This document shows positions 47,505-58,000 of a stretch of 64,000 bases of DNA, in pieces. A program made the translations under genes and the position numbers. The notes below the pieces were generated by a model that saw only the letters and a list, made by a program, of their open reading frames with translations, had not been told where the DNA came from and did not search any database. Numbering within the stretch: the first letter of the stretch is position 1; each line of letters begins with the position of its first letter. Source of the DNA: Agelas oroides (taxonomy: Eukaryota; Porifera; Demospongiae; Agelasida; Agelasidae); contig OX422202.1 in assembly GCA_949130485.1 (NCBI GenBank), positions 4,123,292 to 4,187,291 of the forward strand. Direction: 5' to 3'.

Positions 47505-47815
47505 CACTTTCTAAGTATTGCATTGGCTGAGTATAACGCGTCATATACTCCTGTTATAGAAATTGTACAATAATAGTTTACATAAAACTTGCATGATGTA
47601 CAGAATATTTTCTGTCTCAATGTGGTATAAATTGGATATACTATACCTATACTCCGAGTATATCTGTGTTTGTACTGCATTACATCACTTTCTAAGCATT
47701 TCATTGGCTGAACAGAGGAGTATAACTGGTCGTATAATCCTGTTATGTAGAAATTGTACAATAATAGTTTACATAAAACTTGCATGATGTACCAGAATAG
47801 TTTACATAAAATTGA
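47505..47815. repeat. Direct duplication of about 100 bp
   Basis: CATCACTTTCTAAG...ATTGTACAATAATAGTTTAC...CTTGCATGATGTAC occurs at about 47503-47603 and 47684-47790. A partial third copy follows at 47797. Non-coding. Confidence 0.75.
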
Positions 47816-48003
47816 GTTTTAGTTTACTGTCTCAATGTGGTATAATTGATACCTATAGTATAAACGCAATATACTCTGCTAGATTGTTTACCCTCGGCTG
47901 CGCCTCAGGTAAATCATCTAGTGGAGTATATGTTTTTATACTCTTATAGGTAGTATATCCAGAGGGTGGCATGTAGCCATACTTATCACTCATAATAATT
48001 CAC

Positions 48004-48193
48004 GTTCAGCACAACCAACTACCACTAGAAAGGAGAAACAGAGGGAGGAGAGTGAGGAGGAAGAACCATTGTACTAAAAACATTAACCTTACAAACGTGC
48101 AACAAATTTACACTAATCTAGTTCAGCACAGCCACCACCACCACCAGAAAAGAAACAGAGGGAGGAGGGTGAGAAGGAAGAACCACTGTACTG
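48004..48193. repeat. Direct duplication of about 72 bp
   Basis: GTTCAGCACAACCAACTACC...AGAAACAGAGGGAGGAG...GAAGAACCATTGTACT at 48004-48078 repeats with small changes at 48121-48194. It abuts the 3' end of the nuclease-kinase pseudogene. Confidence 0.75.
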
Positions 48194-48203
48194 AATGGTA
48201 TGG

Positions 48204-49579
48204 TCAATCAGATCTTGAAAGGGAAGCAGCCCATCTATCATTGAAACATCTATAGAATGTACCCTCTTCCAGTAGTGACAGGAGAAACCTGTTCTCTGAT
48301 CTTGTATCGACATTGGGATGATCGGCGTGGTAATTGTGATTCGGAGAAAGGATGTAGCATATCATAATGCCGAGCTGTCTGAAGTTCAGAAAATCCACAG
48401 TCCGATTGTCCTGACCATCAGGCCAGTAATATATGACTGAGTCCCCATAGCAGTTCATCACTTCAGCTGTGCATACACTCTTAAGTTCACATCTCTCCAT
48501 GTCAATCAACATGGCTTTCCATTGTCTCTTCTCCTCCTTGAAGCAGATGTTGTCAAGCCTCACATCACAGTGTGCCCATCCCTTTGAATGCAATTCAACA
48601 AGTATTCATGTATACTTGTGACAAGCATGGCAAGGTTATCTCGTGCCTGATCGAGCGACAGAGGTGGGAGATAGAGTGGATAACGAGAGAATTTTCTTAA
48701 TGCATGCACTTCTGTGTCCTCAAACAAAATACTTCTGGTGAGACCCACTGCTGACGTTTGTAGTTCCCAAAGTGTTTTGTTAGCTCCTGCGTTGAGAGGG
48801 TGTTTGTAGACCTTTTCTTTTTGAATACTTACAATCACCACTGATTGTCCGGAGGGGATTTGCTCGGCATCTTCTCCAAACTCCTGCTGTATGAAATCTA
48901 TCGAGAGGGGGAAGTGCCAAAAGGTGGTCAGGGTAACTTGTGGTTCTCTTCACCCAATTAACAGCACGTTGGATACTGCTAATCACATCAGCCTCGTGCA
49001 GACAGTGTCGTTCCACTCTGAAGGAGAATCTTTCATCAATCCATATTACTTTCACTTCTACAGCACAGCTGCTTCTTCTATGAGGAAGGAAGAAACCGAT
49101 GCAGGTAGTGATAGTTGTATCTGCGTTCCTTTGATAGTGGAGCTGGTCAACCAGCCCTAGCTAATTGTTTTATCTAGATCGTTGTTCGATTCCACTTCAA
49201 TCTGTACCAACAATTGTTGTTGTTCATCAAATATGGCTACATCTGGCTTCTTGCGTATGGTATCTAAGGCTGGAAGCTTTTTGAAGCACTTTATTTCCTT
49301 CTCCGTAGCTGCCCTAATCTTTTTGCTGGAGTCAGTAATCTTGTCTTCCAGCCACTCTTTTACTAACACATAATTCATAATGTCTTGTTCCTCGAGTTGC
49401 TTTCCAACAAGTTTCCCCAGGGAGTACCCATTGATGTCAGAATCCAACTTTATGGGGACATCAAACATTGTATATAACCTGGGATCAACTTTCATAATCG
49501 CTGATCCTGCTGCCGCAGAGGACGAAGGCAGGCGAGGAAGTGAGGCATAACTACTCTTTACATACGACCAGGTTGCCAT
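48204..49579 (-). pseudogene. Broken PD-(D/E)XK nuclease plus protein kinase gene
   Basis: Reading on the minus strand from ATG at 49579 (MATWSYVKSSYASLP), the first part has KPDVAIFDEQQQLLVQIEVE. This is the spacing of a PD-(D/E)XK nuclease core (D, then Q-I-E-V). A linker follows (LGLVDQLHYQRN, VKVIWIDERFSF). Then comes a kinase-like part: VVIVSIQKEKVYKHPL (a beta3-like Lys), GWAHCDVRLDNICF (catalytic loop HxDVRxDN) and LIDMERCEL in place of DFG. Stop is at 48204. Frameshifts near 49160, 48905 and 48600 break it. The nuclease-kinase combination recalls Crinkler-type effector-like proteins described in free-living eukaryotes; that link is an inference. The sequence upstream of the ATG is only a (GA)n tract, not a signal peptide. 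Confidence 0.6.
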
Positions 49580-49678
49580 GATGAATAGTGGCAGCAGCAG
49601 TGTTGAGATAGGACCCGATAGCTGTGGGAAGAGGGAGAGAGGGAGGAAAGGTGGGAGAGATAGGAGGGAAGGAGATGA

Positions 49679-49681
<3 letters not shown>

Positions 49682-49711
<30 letters not shown>
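49682..49711. repeat. (GA)n microsatellite
   Basis: About 15 GA repeats, followed at 49854-49874 by a second GA-rich patch. From here to 50390 I see no other feature. Confidence 0.9.
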
Positions 49712-49713
<2 letters not shown>

Positions 49714-50399
49714 CAGGTGTATAAAGAGAGAACAACACAAGCACATGAATATACTTATCCACTCACTGTAGTCTGATGAGGGACGAGTAGGTGGGCTGAC
49801 GGCAAGAGAGCAGCTGGTACAGGTTTACAACTTGTTGGGTGAAAGTGACCTAACAGAGAGAGAGAAAGAGAGAGTGTTCACAGTCCCTAGGTCCTGCCCT
49901 ACAGGAACTCATTGCATACAGGAGGCGACGTACAAAAAACAAAGGAGCTATCTTTCACTGTCACTAGTAAATTATAGCACAGCATGCAATACACAAACTT
50001 TTACTTGCAACAACAACTACTGTTACATTTTGGGGTCAAAAGTAAATGAATGATTGAGTCCACAAATTACTGATGTAGCCTCCGGATTTTAAAGAACTTA
50101 CCGTGACCAAGCGTACGAAGAGCTCACAGCTACCTGCAAACAAGGCTAGATGTACAGTAGTTCAACTAACTTTCAGTGATGTTGAGCATCCAATCCACAG
50201 TGGAGCTACTCTCTGAATTGTCCGATGGTTGATATTGCTGCATGAGATCTCGTATCCAACTTAGTAACTTCCTCCGAACTGACAATTTATGCTATTACAA
50301 CCTGAGCCGATGATTACTTGGTGACATCATAATGACATCATTCCTGCTGACCAATCACATGAAGTATTACTGTACCACTTGCTACAGCCGGCCTTGAGT

Positions 50400-50709
50400 T
50401 AGTCTCGTCCCCAGACCCCACCTTCTCACGAGGAAAGGGGTCTGGTGACCATTGAGCGATTTGTTGGTTGTGCCGAGTCAGCAAAATGCCATTAGTCATG
50501 TGACTTGAGTAGTGCAACAGAGGTGAGGGTGGGGTCTGGGCACGAGACTACAAATAGGTCGGTCGGTCGAGCACATGGTCACATGACGTATAGTGCTATT
50601 TCATTGGGTTGTTCAGTATTAAGACTGCTGACTCAGCACAACCAAGAAATCGCTCAATGGTCACCAGACCCCTTTCCTCGTGAGAGGGTGGGGTCTGAGC
50701 ACGAGACTA
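50400..50709. mobile_element. MULE-like inverted-repeat element, 9-bp target duplication
   Basis: Ends TAGTCTCGTCCCCAGACCCC and its inverse, with a perfect duplication GCCTTGAGT at 50391-50399 and 50710-50718. An internal end-like copy at about 50525-50551 shows rearrangement. Same family as 785-1107. Confidence 0.82.
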
Positions 50710-50891
50710 GCCTTGAGTGTCAGCATCTGCATGTGCACAGTGCTTACATTGGGTTGTTCAGTATTAAGACTGCTGACTCAGCACAACCAAGAAATCGCTC
50801 AATGGTCACCAGACCCCTTTCCTCGTGAGAGGGTGGGGTCTGAGCACGAGACTAGCCTTGAGTGTCAGCATCTGCATGTGCACAGTGCTTA
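50602..50891. repeat. Perfect 145-bp tandem duplication
   Basis: 50602-50746 and 50747-50891 appear identical. The unit holds the right end of the MULE-like element, its target duplication and 28 bp of flank, so it arose after that insertion and recently. Confidence 0.88.
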
Positions 50892-50941
50892 GCGCTGCGC
50901 TGCATACGTATGCATTGCATATTGTATTGTGCTTGACATGC

Positions 50942-51125
50942 TTGAACACAAGACACAAGAAACACAGGAAACCCCAGAAACACACACAGTAAAGCCTGAG
51001 AACCACGAGAAACACAAGAAACACACACAGTATAAGCCTGAGAAACACGAGAAATACAAGAAACCCCAGAAACACACACACAACTGTATAAGCCTGAGAA
51101 ACATGAGAAATCCCAGAAAACATGA
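50942..51125. repeat. Minisatellite of about 45-50 bp units
   Basis: Three to four imperfect units with GTATAAGCCTGAGAAACACG and CAAGAAACCCCAGAAACACA. Frames through it are artefacts. Confidence 0.75.
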
Positions 51126-51211
51126 CCCCAGTAATATTGTAGCAGACCCAACAGTGAATAGCAGATGGGAGGAGGATGGGGCTGCTGGCGGCTTTAGATT
51201 TAGAGTTGATG

Positions 51212-51235
51212 TTTAGGGTTTAGGGTTAGGGTTAG
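51212..51235. repeat. Short interstitial telomere-like tract
   Basis: GTTTAGGGTTTAGGGTTAGG then GTTAGGG: about four TTAGGG-like units. Too short to be a telomere. Confidence 0.7.
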
Positions 51236-51261
51236 GGCCAAGGTTAAGTTACAATTTAGGG

Positions 51262-51805
51262 GTGAAGGAGAAGAAAGTGAAAAGCCAGCAGTCGCCTGGA
51301 GTGTGCGACTGAGGCAATTCAGTACCACCTGTGCAGTATATGGAGAGGATTGTGAGGGCTTGCTGCCAGTGCTCTGACCACTGAGCTACGACTACCAGGC
51401 AACCACCGACCCTCACAATCCTCTCCATAATCCATATACTGCACAGGTGGTACTGACTTGCACACTCCACTTTGGCGGCTTATACTCTCTCGCTGCTCTC
51501 CTCCTCTTCTCCAGCCTTTCTGCCTCCTCAGGCCGCAGAGTGAAGAAGGAAGAATCTCTGCTAGGATGCGGAGTAGCCATAATTTATTTTGGATAGTACG
51601 AGTCAAACTGGAGTGTGCTCCAATTAGCACCCGGCAGCCATTCAGTATGTGCCATCAGAACTCCGTTAGGGGTTGATGTTATGATGAGAAATAGAGGAAA
51701 ATGAAAAGCCAGTAGTAACCGGGAATCAAACCCAGGACCGTGGCTTGAGCCGCCAGTGCTCTACCACTGAGCTACAAAATTATTAGACAACCACCAGCCC
51801 TCAAA
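51262..51805. repeat. Two SINE/foldback family copies
   Basis: The first (about 51270-51480) has inverted arms with TGCACAGGTGGTACTGA, CCTCTCCATA and their inverse around an A-box inverse (CTGACCACTGAGCTACGA). The second (about 51690-51805) has the B-box inverse GGGAATCAAACCC and A-box inverse CTCTACCACTGAGCTA. Between them at 51629-51678 is the tail segment also found at 17420-17467. Confidence 0.7.
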
Positions 51806-51837
51806 ATGGTACGCCCTAGGTTTGATCCCCTGCAACA

Positions 51838-52375
51838 GACAGCTTTTTCACAAAAGGAAGGATCTGGTGACACTTGGTAGGTATATGCGGAATGTATTAA
51901 CAAAGTCATGAGAAAAATCGTTGCAGCACTTGAAAAGTGACTTACACTACCATTTGAGTCACGAGGAAGATAACTGATTTCTGACTGGAGGTTTGCTGTG
52001 GTGCATAGAGATGGTGATAGACAGCACAACAGGTATATAACTGTATTTACGGCAGCAGAATGTATACTAGTATAGCAAGCCAACTGGCCACATTCAAGTT
52101 CAAACATAGCCCACAAAAATGAACTGAGCACCAGAGTGTTCTGAAAATGTGTTGACGCACAGGAAACGAAGGGTCTGATGACTCGGTAGGTTTCCGTGTG
52201 CACAAGGAAAATTATTACAATGCAGACTGCTAGCTCTGACTTGAGTCTATGCCTATTGTTGGAAGTTCAATCAATTGTGACTCTGCTGTGGTGTACAAAG
52301 ATCGCGATAGACAGCAGACTATGTAGCTGAGTCATTTACGGCAACAGAATGTATGCCGATCTTATATTAGTTCTG
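51838..52375. repeat. Diverged tandem duplication of about 300 bp
   Basis: GGAAGGATCTGGTGACACTTGG near 51855 pairs with ACGAAGGGTCTGATGACTCGG near 52165. TTTGCTGTGGTGCATAGAGA near 51990 pairs with CTCTGCTGTGGTGTACAAAG near 52280. No coding frame. Confidence 0.6.
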
Positions 52376-52475
52376 CAATCTTATTGATAATGTGCCAGTT
52401 GTGATGTACAGGCCCGGCGGAAGCAAAATTTCATTGGTCCGGCTTACTGGCACTTGTACGCACTGACTGCAACAA

Positions 52476-52687
52476 GGCTACTAACTCGCGCTACCCGTAA
52501 GTGTTCATAGCTCCTCCTTACATGCGAGTCTCGACTTGCATAGGAGCTATGAACACTTACGGGTCGATAGTTGCCCTACAGCTACAAGAAGAGGCGGCAT
52601 CAGTGCTGTTATGCCCTGGAAAGTGAATAGTTACACATGGAGGATAACTGACAGCTATAAGCTTACGGGTAGCGCGAGTTAGTAGCC
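52476..52687. mobile_element. 212-bp palindromic MITE
   Basis: GGCTACTAACTCGCGCTACC at the left and its exact inverse at the right. The left half also contains a hairpin (CCCGTAAGTGTTCATAGCTCC with its inverse 30 bp later). Confidence 0.8.
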
Positions 52688-53354
52688 TTCCATTTTGCTG
52701 CAGCCAGCTTCTCCCAGTCTGCGCGTTTTAACTTTAAGTGACGCTCAGACAATTTATATTAGTCCTCAGCAGTGTTGAGCCAACTTCAATACTTGTACCT
52801 TCATATAGGCTAAGGGTCACGGCGCTCCTTAATTCTGGCTGTGTAGGGCAACTGTTGAGAGTCTGTCCAGTGTTCATAGTTCCTCTACAATGGCAGAGCT
52901 ACCTCGCTGGATGCCAATTGCACGTGCCGTGTCGCCAAAGTACAAAGCATTTTCATTTCCGGTAATTAAAAGTTATTCCGTTATTCCGCTATTCCGTTTT
53001 ATTCTGTATTCCGCGTTTTACAGCGTCCCTAGTCCGACTTACTCCATAAGCTCAACCTCAAGACTCTTGAGACTCCACCAACGACTCAACACTAGCCATT
53101 AGGTTACCTCCGTTAAAATTAACCCCTTCCACTCGGTATTGCGATGAGCTCGAAAGATATTGATACGCGCATCCGTTTTCTTCCCAGCAGGAACTTCGAT
53201 GAAAGCTGAACACCATCATACACTTGAGCTGGCTCTCTAAGTAGCAAGAGATGGGAGTTGGCTGAAAGTCTGGGACCATTCCCTAGACCATGGATCTACA
53301 GGAACGAAACGTCTGACAGCACTTTTAGGCTGTGATGACACAGCCCATTTTAGG

Positions 53355-53960
53355 AATGCAGACCCAGAAGCGGTCTTATCCCTCTATAAATTCTAGGTCC
53401 TACCAGTGCTGGAGTATGCATGTGTGGTATGGGAACCTCACTTAAAGAAAGATCAACTTCTCCTCGAATCCGTCCAACTATTTGCCACCAGATTGTCCTC
53501 TCAACAATGGTCTGCTAACTCTGAAACCCTAAACCAGCATTTTAATTTACCCTCACTTACAGATCGTTGTAACTACCTTAAGTTACTTTTTACTTATAAA
53601 CTTGTTTTTGGTCATCTGTATTGCCCTCCTGGGTTTTTTAATCTGCGTGCTAACCCTAATTTACGTGTGTGTCATTGTAAACAACTGATCCCTCCTTTTG
53701 CTAAAACTACTTCTTTTTACAATTCTTTTTTTTTTGTGAGTTCAGCTAGGTTGTGGAACTCTTTACCAGCTCATGCTGTACTTTGTCCTAGCATTAAATC
53801 TTTTAAGAACACAGTTCAGTATTTTAGTTCTTTTTGTCCTCCGTGTTGTTGTCTCCTTCTGTTTTTGTTTTTCTCCTGAGACTCCTTTATACTAGCTGCA
53901 GCTATTGGAGCCTCCTTTTTTTGATCAATTTGTTTCAATATGAAAAAAAAATAAAGAAAA
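53355..53960 (+). pseudogene. LINE 3' end, reverse transcriptase C-terminus
   Basis: An in-frame TAG near 53394 interrupts the frame, which then reads VLEYACVVWEPHLKKDQLLL, LPSLTDRCNYLKLLFTYKLV and SARLWNSLPAHAVLCPSIKS. This is the conserved end of CR1/L2/Jockey-type LINE ORF2. Stop near 53879 is followed by a short 3' UTR and an A-rich tail (about 53941-53960). 5'-truncated. Confidence 0.78.
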
Positions 53961-55024
53961 GGCACCTCTGTTAGGTCCGTGGATGTGAGAGTGTACTGGA
54001 AAATTAGACTTTGTTTGAGCATGTCCTGAGAGACCATATGTGTCACTTGCCTTAGAGCATTCAGAATATGTCTCCTGATGATGTAATTACACTGCTTATG
54101 GACTGCACTAATACTAGTGGAAATGCATAACATTGTGGGGGCGAGCCTGAGCAAGCTGATAAGAAATCTCAATTTACAGGGGATGATGTCAATGTCACTG
54201 GTGAGCAGAGTGGTGTAACTTATCAAGTCAAGCACCTCCTGCATGCACATCCATTCACCATTCACAAGGGTTTTAAAAGTATTTTTGTTTATTAAAAAGT
54301 CAAATGTGTGCACATAAATTTATACATATGCAATCACACTGCATACAGGTGCCAGGGGCCGAGATAAAGGTTTGATTTAGATTCATGCCGGCTCTACATG
54401 AATCAAGGAAAAAAAACCCAGAGCAAAAAAAAACCTTTGGTGGGGAAAAAAGCTCGTGGGAAAAAACCTAAATTAAAACTGGCACATTTCTACAGTACTA
54501 TATATAGAAAGTTTGTTCTGTTCTTTAGCAGCATTTCGGTTCTTCCATTCATGATGTTAAATATCTGCTCTTTGGTAAGGAACATGCAATACAAGTGTTG
54601 AAGTAGTGGCTATTGAGCAGTCGTACCACATTCTGCTGTTCTTAGTACAACCGGAAGCAGGCAATGAATATATGTAACCATGGCAGTTGCTGACTCAGAA
54701 GCCACTCAATAGTCACACCTTGTAGAAGAGGGTTGGACAAACATCCTGGTTATGAAAATAAAACAGCATGCACAATAAAAATCTTGGGGCTGAGGTTCAG
54801 TGTAACAATAAGTAGTAGTAAGGATATGTCACTGTAGTGGGGTAGGTCCACCAGTAGTATGACCAGGAAAGATGCAACAGAGGAGGTGTAGACCCAGTGG
54901 AGATGTCATCCAGTTTGGTAGCCAGCAGTTCATCTGGTAGTAGAGGTGTGGAGAGAGGGGAGGGCTACGAACAGGCTGCAGCATTGGCATTGTGGCGGGA
55001 TCATGCATGATATGCTGATGAAGT

Positions 55025-58000
55025 TTAAGATGGGAAGCTGGTGCGTTCCATTGAGTAAAGCCTAGCATCTTCAACCTTACGTTCTGTTAGCCGCATGCTC
55101 TTAGCGAGGCTTGCAACACGCTGGTAAGCAAATGGAGGGTCAAACATTATGTCTGAGAGGCGACGCACACGTGAACATGCAACAAATGTGAGACCTGCAC
55201 TAAACTCCTTCTTTCCAATGTCAATAACTACTTTATCCAGGGTAAGCCCCTGAGCCTTGTGTATCGTGACTGCCCAAGCAAGTTTGAGGGGGATCTGTAG
55301 CCGTGAACATGCACTACCACCTTGCATCCACGTGCGTCGTTGAGGGACAATCGGAACACTTCCGTCATGCAAAGTTGGACCCCAGTATTTATCAAACCTC
55401 ACCATCACAGCTAAAGGAAGGCTAGGTGGACCTCCACTCTGGTAACAAATGGCCTGGACTGTTCCCATTGCTCCGTTTACAAGGCCAGCATCTGTCCATA
55501 GGTTAGAAGTGAGCATAACCCTGGCACCACGAGCAAGGCAGATGACTGGCTCAAGTCCTGAAGCGTCTTCTGAAGATGCTTTGCTGGCATTGGGACCAGT
55601 GTGAACAACTTTGATGGTGGCAATAGGCTCTCCAGCGCTACGAAGCTTGGCAACATTGTATTCAGCAACAGCTTGTACTGTGGGATGCAAGTGAAGGGCA
55701 TCATCAAAAGCAGCGCTGTCCACCCGAGAACGACATTGTGTCATCAAGAGCTCCCAATCTGCAACACTTACCTCTCCATTCCTTAAGTGAAGAAGCAGTT
55801 CTCGAAATCTTACCTGTTCTCTGTCCTGTCCATCCTGTCGCAAAACCTCAGTTAACACTACTGCCTTAGCAAACAATTGGTATGTAGTACGCCCAAGATC
55901 AGCAATGGCTGACCTGGGTACAGAAGAGTAGAGGGGGAGGTCCATGACTGGAGGAAGCTGGCCAAAGTCACCCACAAGCATACAGGAGCACCCTCCCAGA
56001 ACCTCACCAGCACAATGTGGAAAAGCCTGACGAAGCCGCTGGTCAACCTGCCCAAAGAGTTTCCTACCTAACATGGACATTTCATCTATGATGAGGTAGT
56101 CCACTCCACTAAAACTTTGCTGGAGTTGCTGAAGCTGTTCACCTTCCAATGCCTTGAACTCTCCACGTGTTGGCAGATGTAAGAGAGAATGCAAGGTGAC
56201 ACCGCCTACATTGAAAGCTGCTACCCCTGTTGGTGCCATAACACGCAAATGGTCTAAAAGAAGTGCCTTCAAGCAGTGAATGAGAAATGACTTACCTGTA
56301 CCTGCCGTTCCTGAAACAATCATCCGCAAAGGCTCAGGATCTTCTGCCTGCATGTGACAACAAACTGCATCATACACCAGTCGCTGCTTACCTTGCAAGT
56401 GTTCAGGATCAGCAGCTGAAGTGGGTACTTGTAACTGAGCATTCTCCTTGGCATGTGTTACAAAACGTGGCGCCTCTTGTAAGTTAGGATAAAGCTGTGC
56501 CGCAGCTGTGTTTCCTCCTGCTCCTCAGCTGACTGCTGCAGGTTGGAGCAGAGCAGCATCCACTCTTCCCTGGCTTGGTTGTGCTGACCCTGCTCACCAC
56601 TAAGTTCCTCACTATCACTATCAGACTCACCTGGATCCTGTTGTTGCTGGTGCTGCTGCTGTAACCAATACAGATCATCCTCCAGAGATGGAGGGATGCT
56701 GCCTGACTGAAGGTAGCCAGCAAAGGCCTCAGCAAAGGTGTCACATCCAGCTTTGAGCTGCTGGTACTCCCGGAAAGGCTTGTGTAGCATCAGCTTTTGC
56801 TGGCAGTACTGTTCGTACTGTGGACCATCCGTGTCAGGAGAGCAGTGGGGCCGCACCCTCACCACAACCATCTTCTTCCTAGCTGCTGGTTCCTCGCCTA
56901 CATTCTTTGGCATGGAGTAGTGCTGCACAAAGTGGAGCAGTGTCATTTCCTCAAACTGTGGAGTGGCTGGCCTGCTAGTGTAGTGGTCAAGAGCTGACAA
57001 TGCAGTTGCGGACTTACCTTCTTCCAGTCGTTCCTCTACCTGTCTAGACCCATCTAAGCTAAGCATAACAAAGTCACGTGAAGCCGTGTACATTGGGAGC
57101 ATCAACAGGAGGTGACATGTCTCCTGTGCAGAGTAGTCCCGCTCTGCAGTTGTGCTGATCAACAGCTTCTGCACTGCCTTCAGTGCCCCATCATCCCCTT
57201 TCAACCCCCTTACAATTGTAGCATACACATCCTTCAGAGACTGGGAACGAGGCTCACACTTAGTAACGTACTTGGCACAATATGAAATCACCTTCTCCCT
57301 GGAGACACAGTACTGCATATCTACATTGGCCCGCCACCCTGAGAGCTGAATGCGGTTGAAGCTGTTGATCAGTGGATCATTCCTGGCTGTTTGAAGCTCA
57401 ACATCACCATCCTCTACTGACACAACTGTCTCCTCACACAAAGCCTTGGGGTAGTGGAAGCGACATTCCTGCTTACCATGCTTGGTCCTGAGGCAGTAGG
57501 CAGGGGAGCAAACAGTGTGGCGTTGGCACGTGGCAATCAACTGGCTGAGGTCCTGCTCATGGTCTGTCACTTCTGCATACGCCTTGTTGCAGATGTGTGG
57601 ACTTGTCTGAGCATGAGGTGCTTCTGACAGGTTGCTACCATCAGGCAGAAGAGCAGGGTTGGTGGTGGAGATCACAGAGTCAATGAATGCAATGGATTGC
57701 TGGCGGTTCTCCTCAGCTGCAGCAGGGTCAGTGAATACTTGTATGTCTGGCACACCTGGCAGCCAAGCCAGGCCATGCACATGAGGACTGCCACGGTGCT
57801 GCCACTCAAACCTCAGCCAGTAGTCCTTGGCACCAAGGATGTCCAGGTAAAAGCACTTGAGGAACTGCTGGAATCGCTCGTAGAAAAACCAGCCAGCTAC
57901 AGCTGGGTTGTCAATGACTGCATGCCTGCGGGCACTTGCATCCTCTGGACTATCCTGGCAGATGAGATTTGCTAGTTCTGGCCACTGAAGGTCAGCAGTA

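Noticed and set aside
49579..49762. Signal-peptide-like leader before the nuclease-kinase frame
   Set aside because: The Leu/Ser-rich stretch is only the translation of a (GA)n microsatellite upstream of the likely ATG.
51212..51235. Telomere or chromosome end
   Set aside because: There are only about four degenerate TTAGGG units, with complex sequence on both sides.
52890..52961. Possible first exon (MAELPRWMPIARAVSPKYKA) with donor GTAATT
   Set aside because: It is short, the donor is weak, no second exon was found and the product is unknown.
53816..54313. 165-residue minus-strand protein
   Set aside because: It lies antisense to the LINE 3' end and crosses the Helitron border, so it cannot be one ancient gene. 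No domain is visible.
56398..56470. Intron between the HUH and helicase parts of RepHel
   Set aside because: The frames overlap here and a one-base shift explains the break. No GT-AG pair restores the frame without losing conserved residues.
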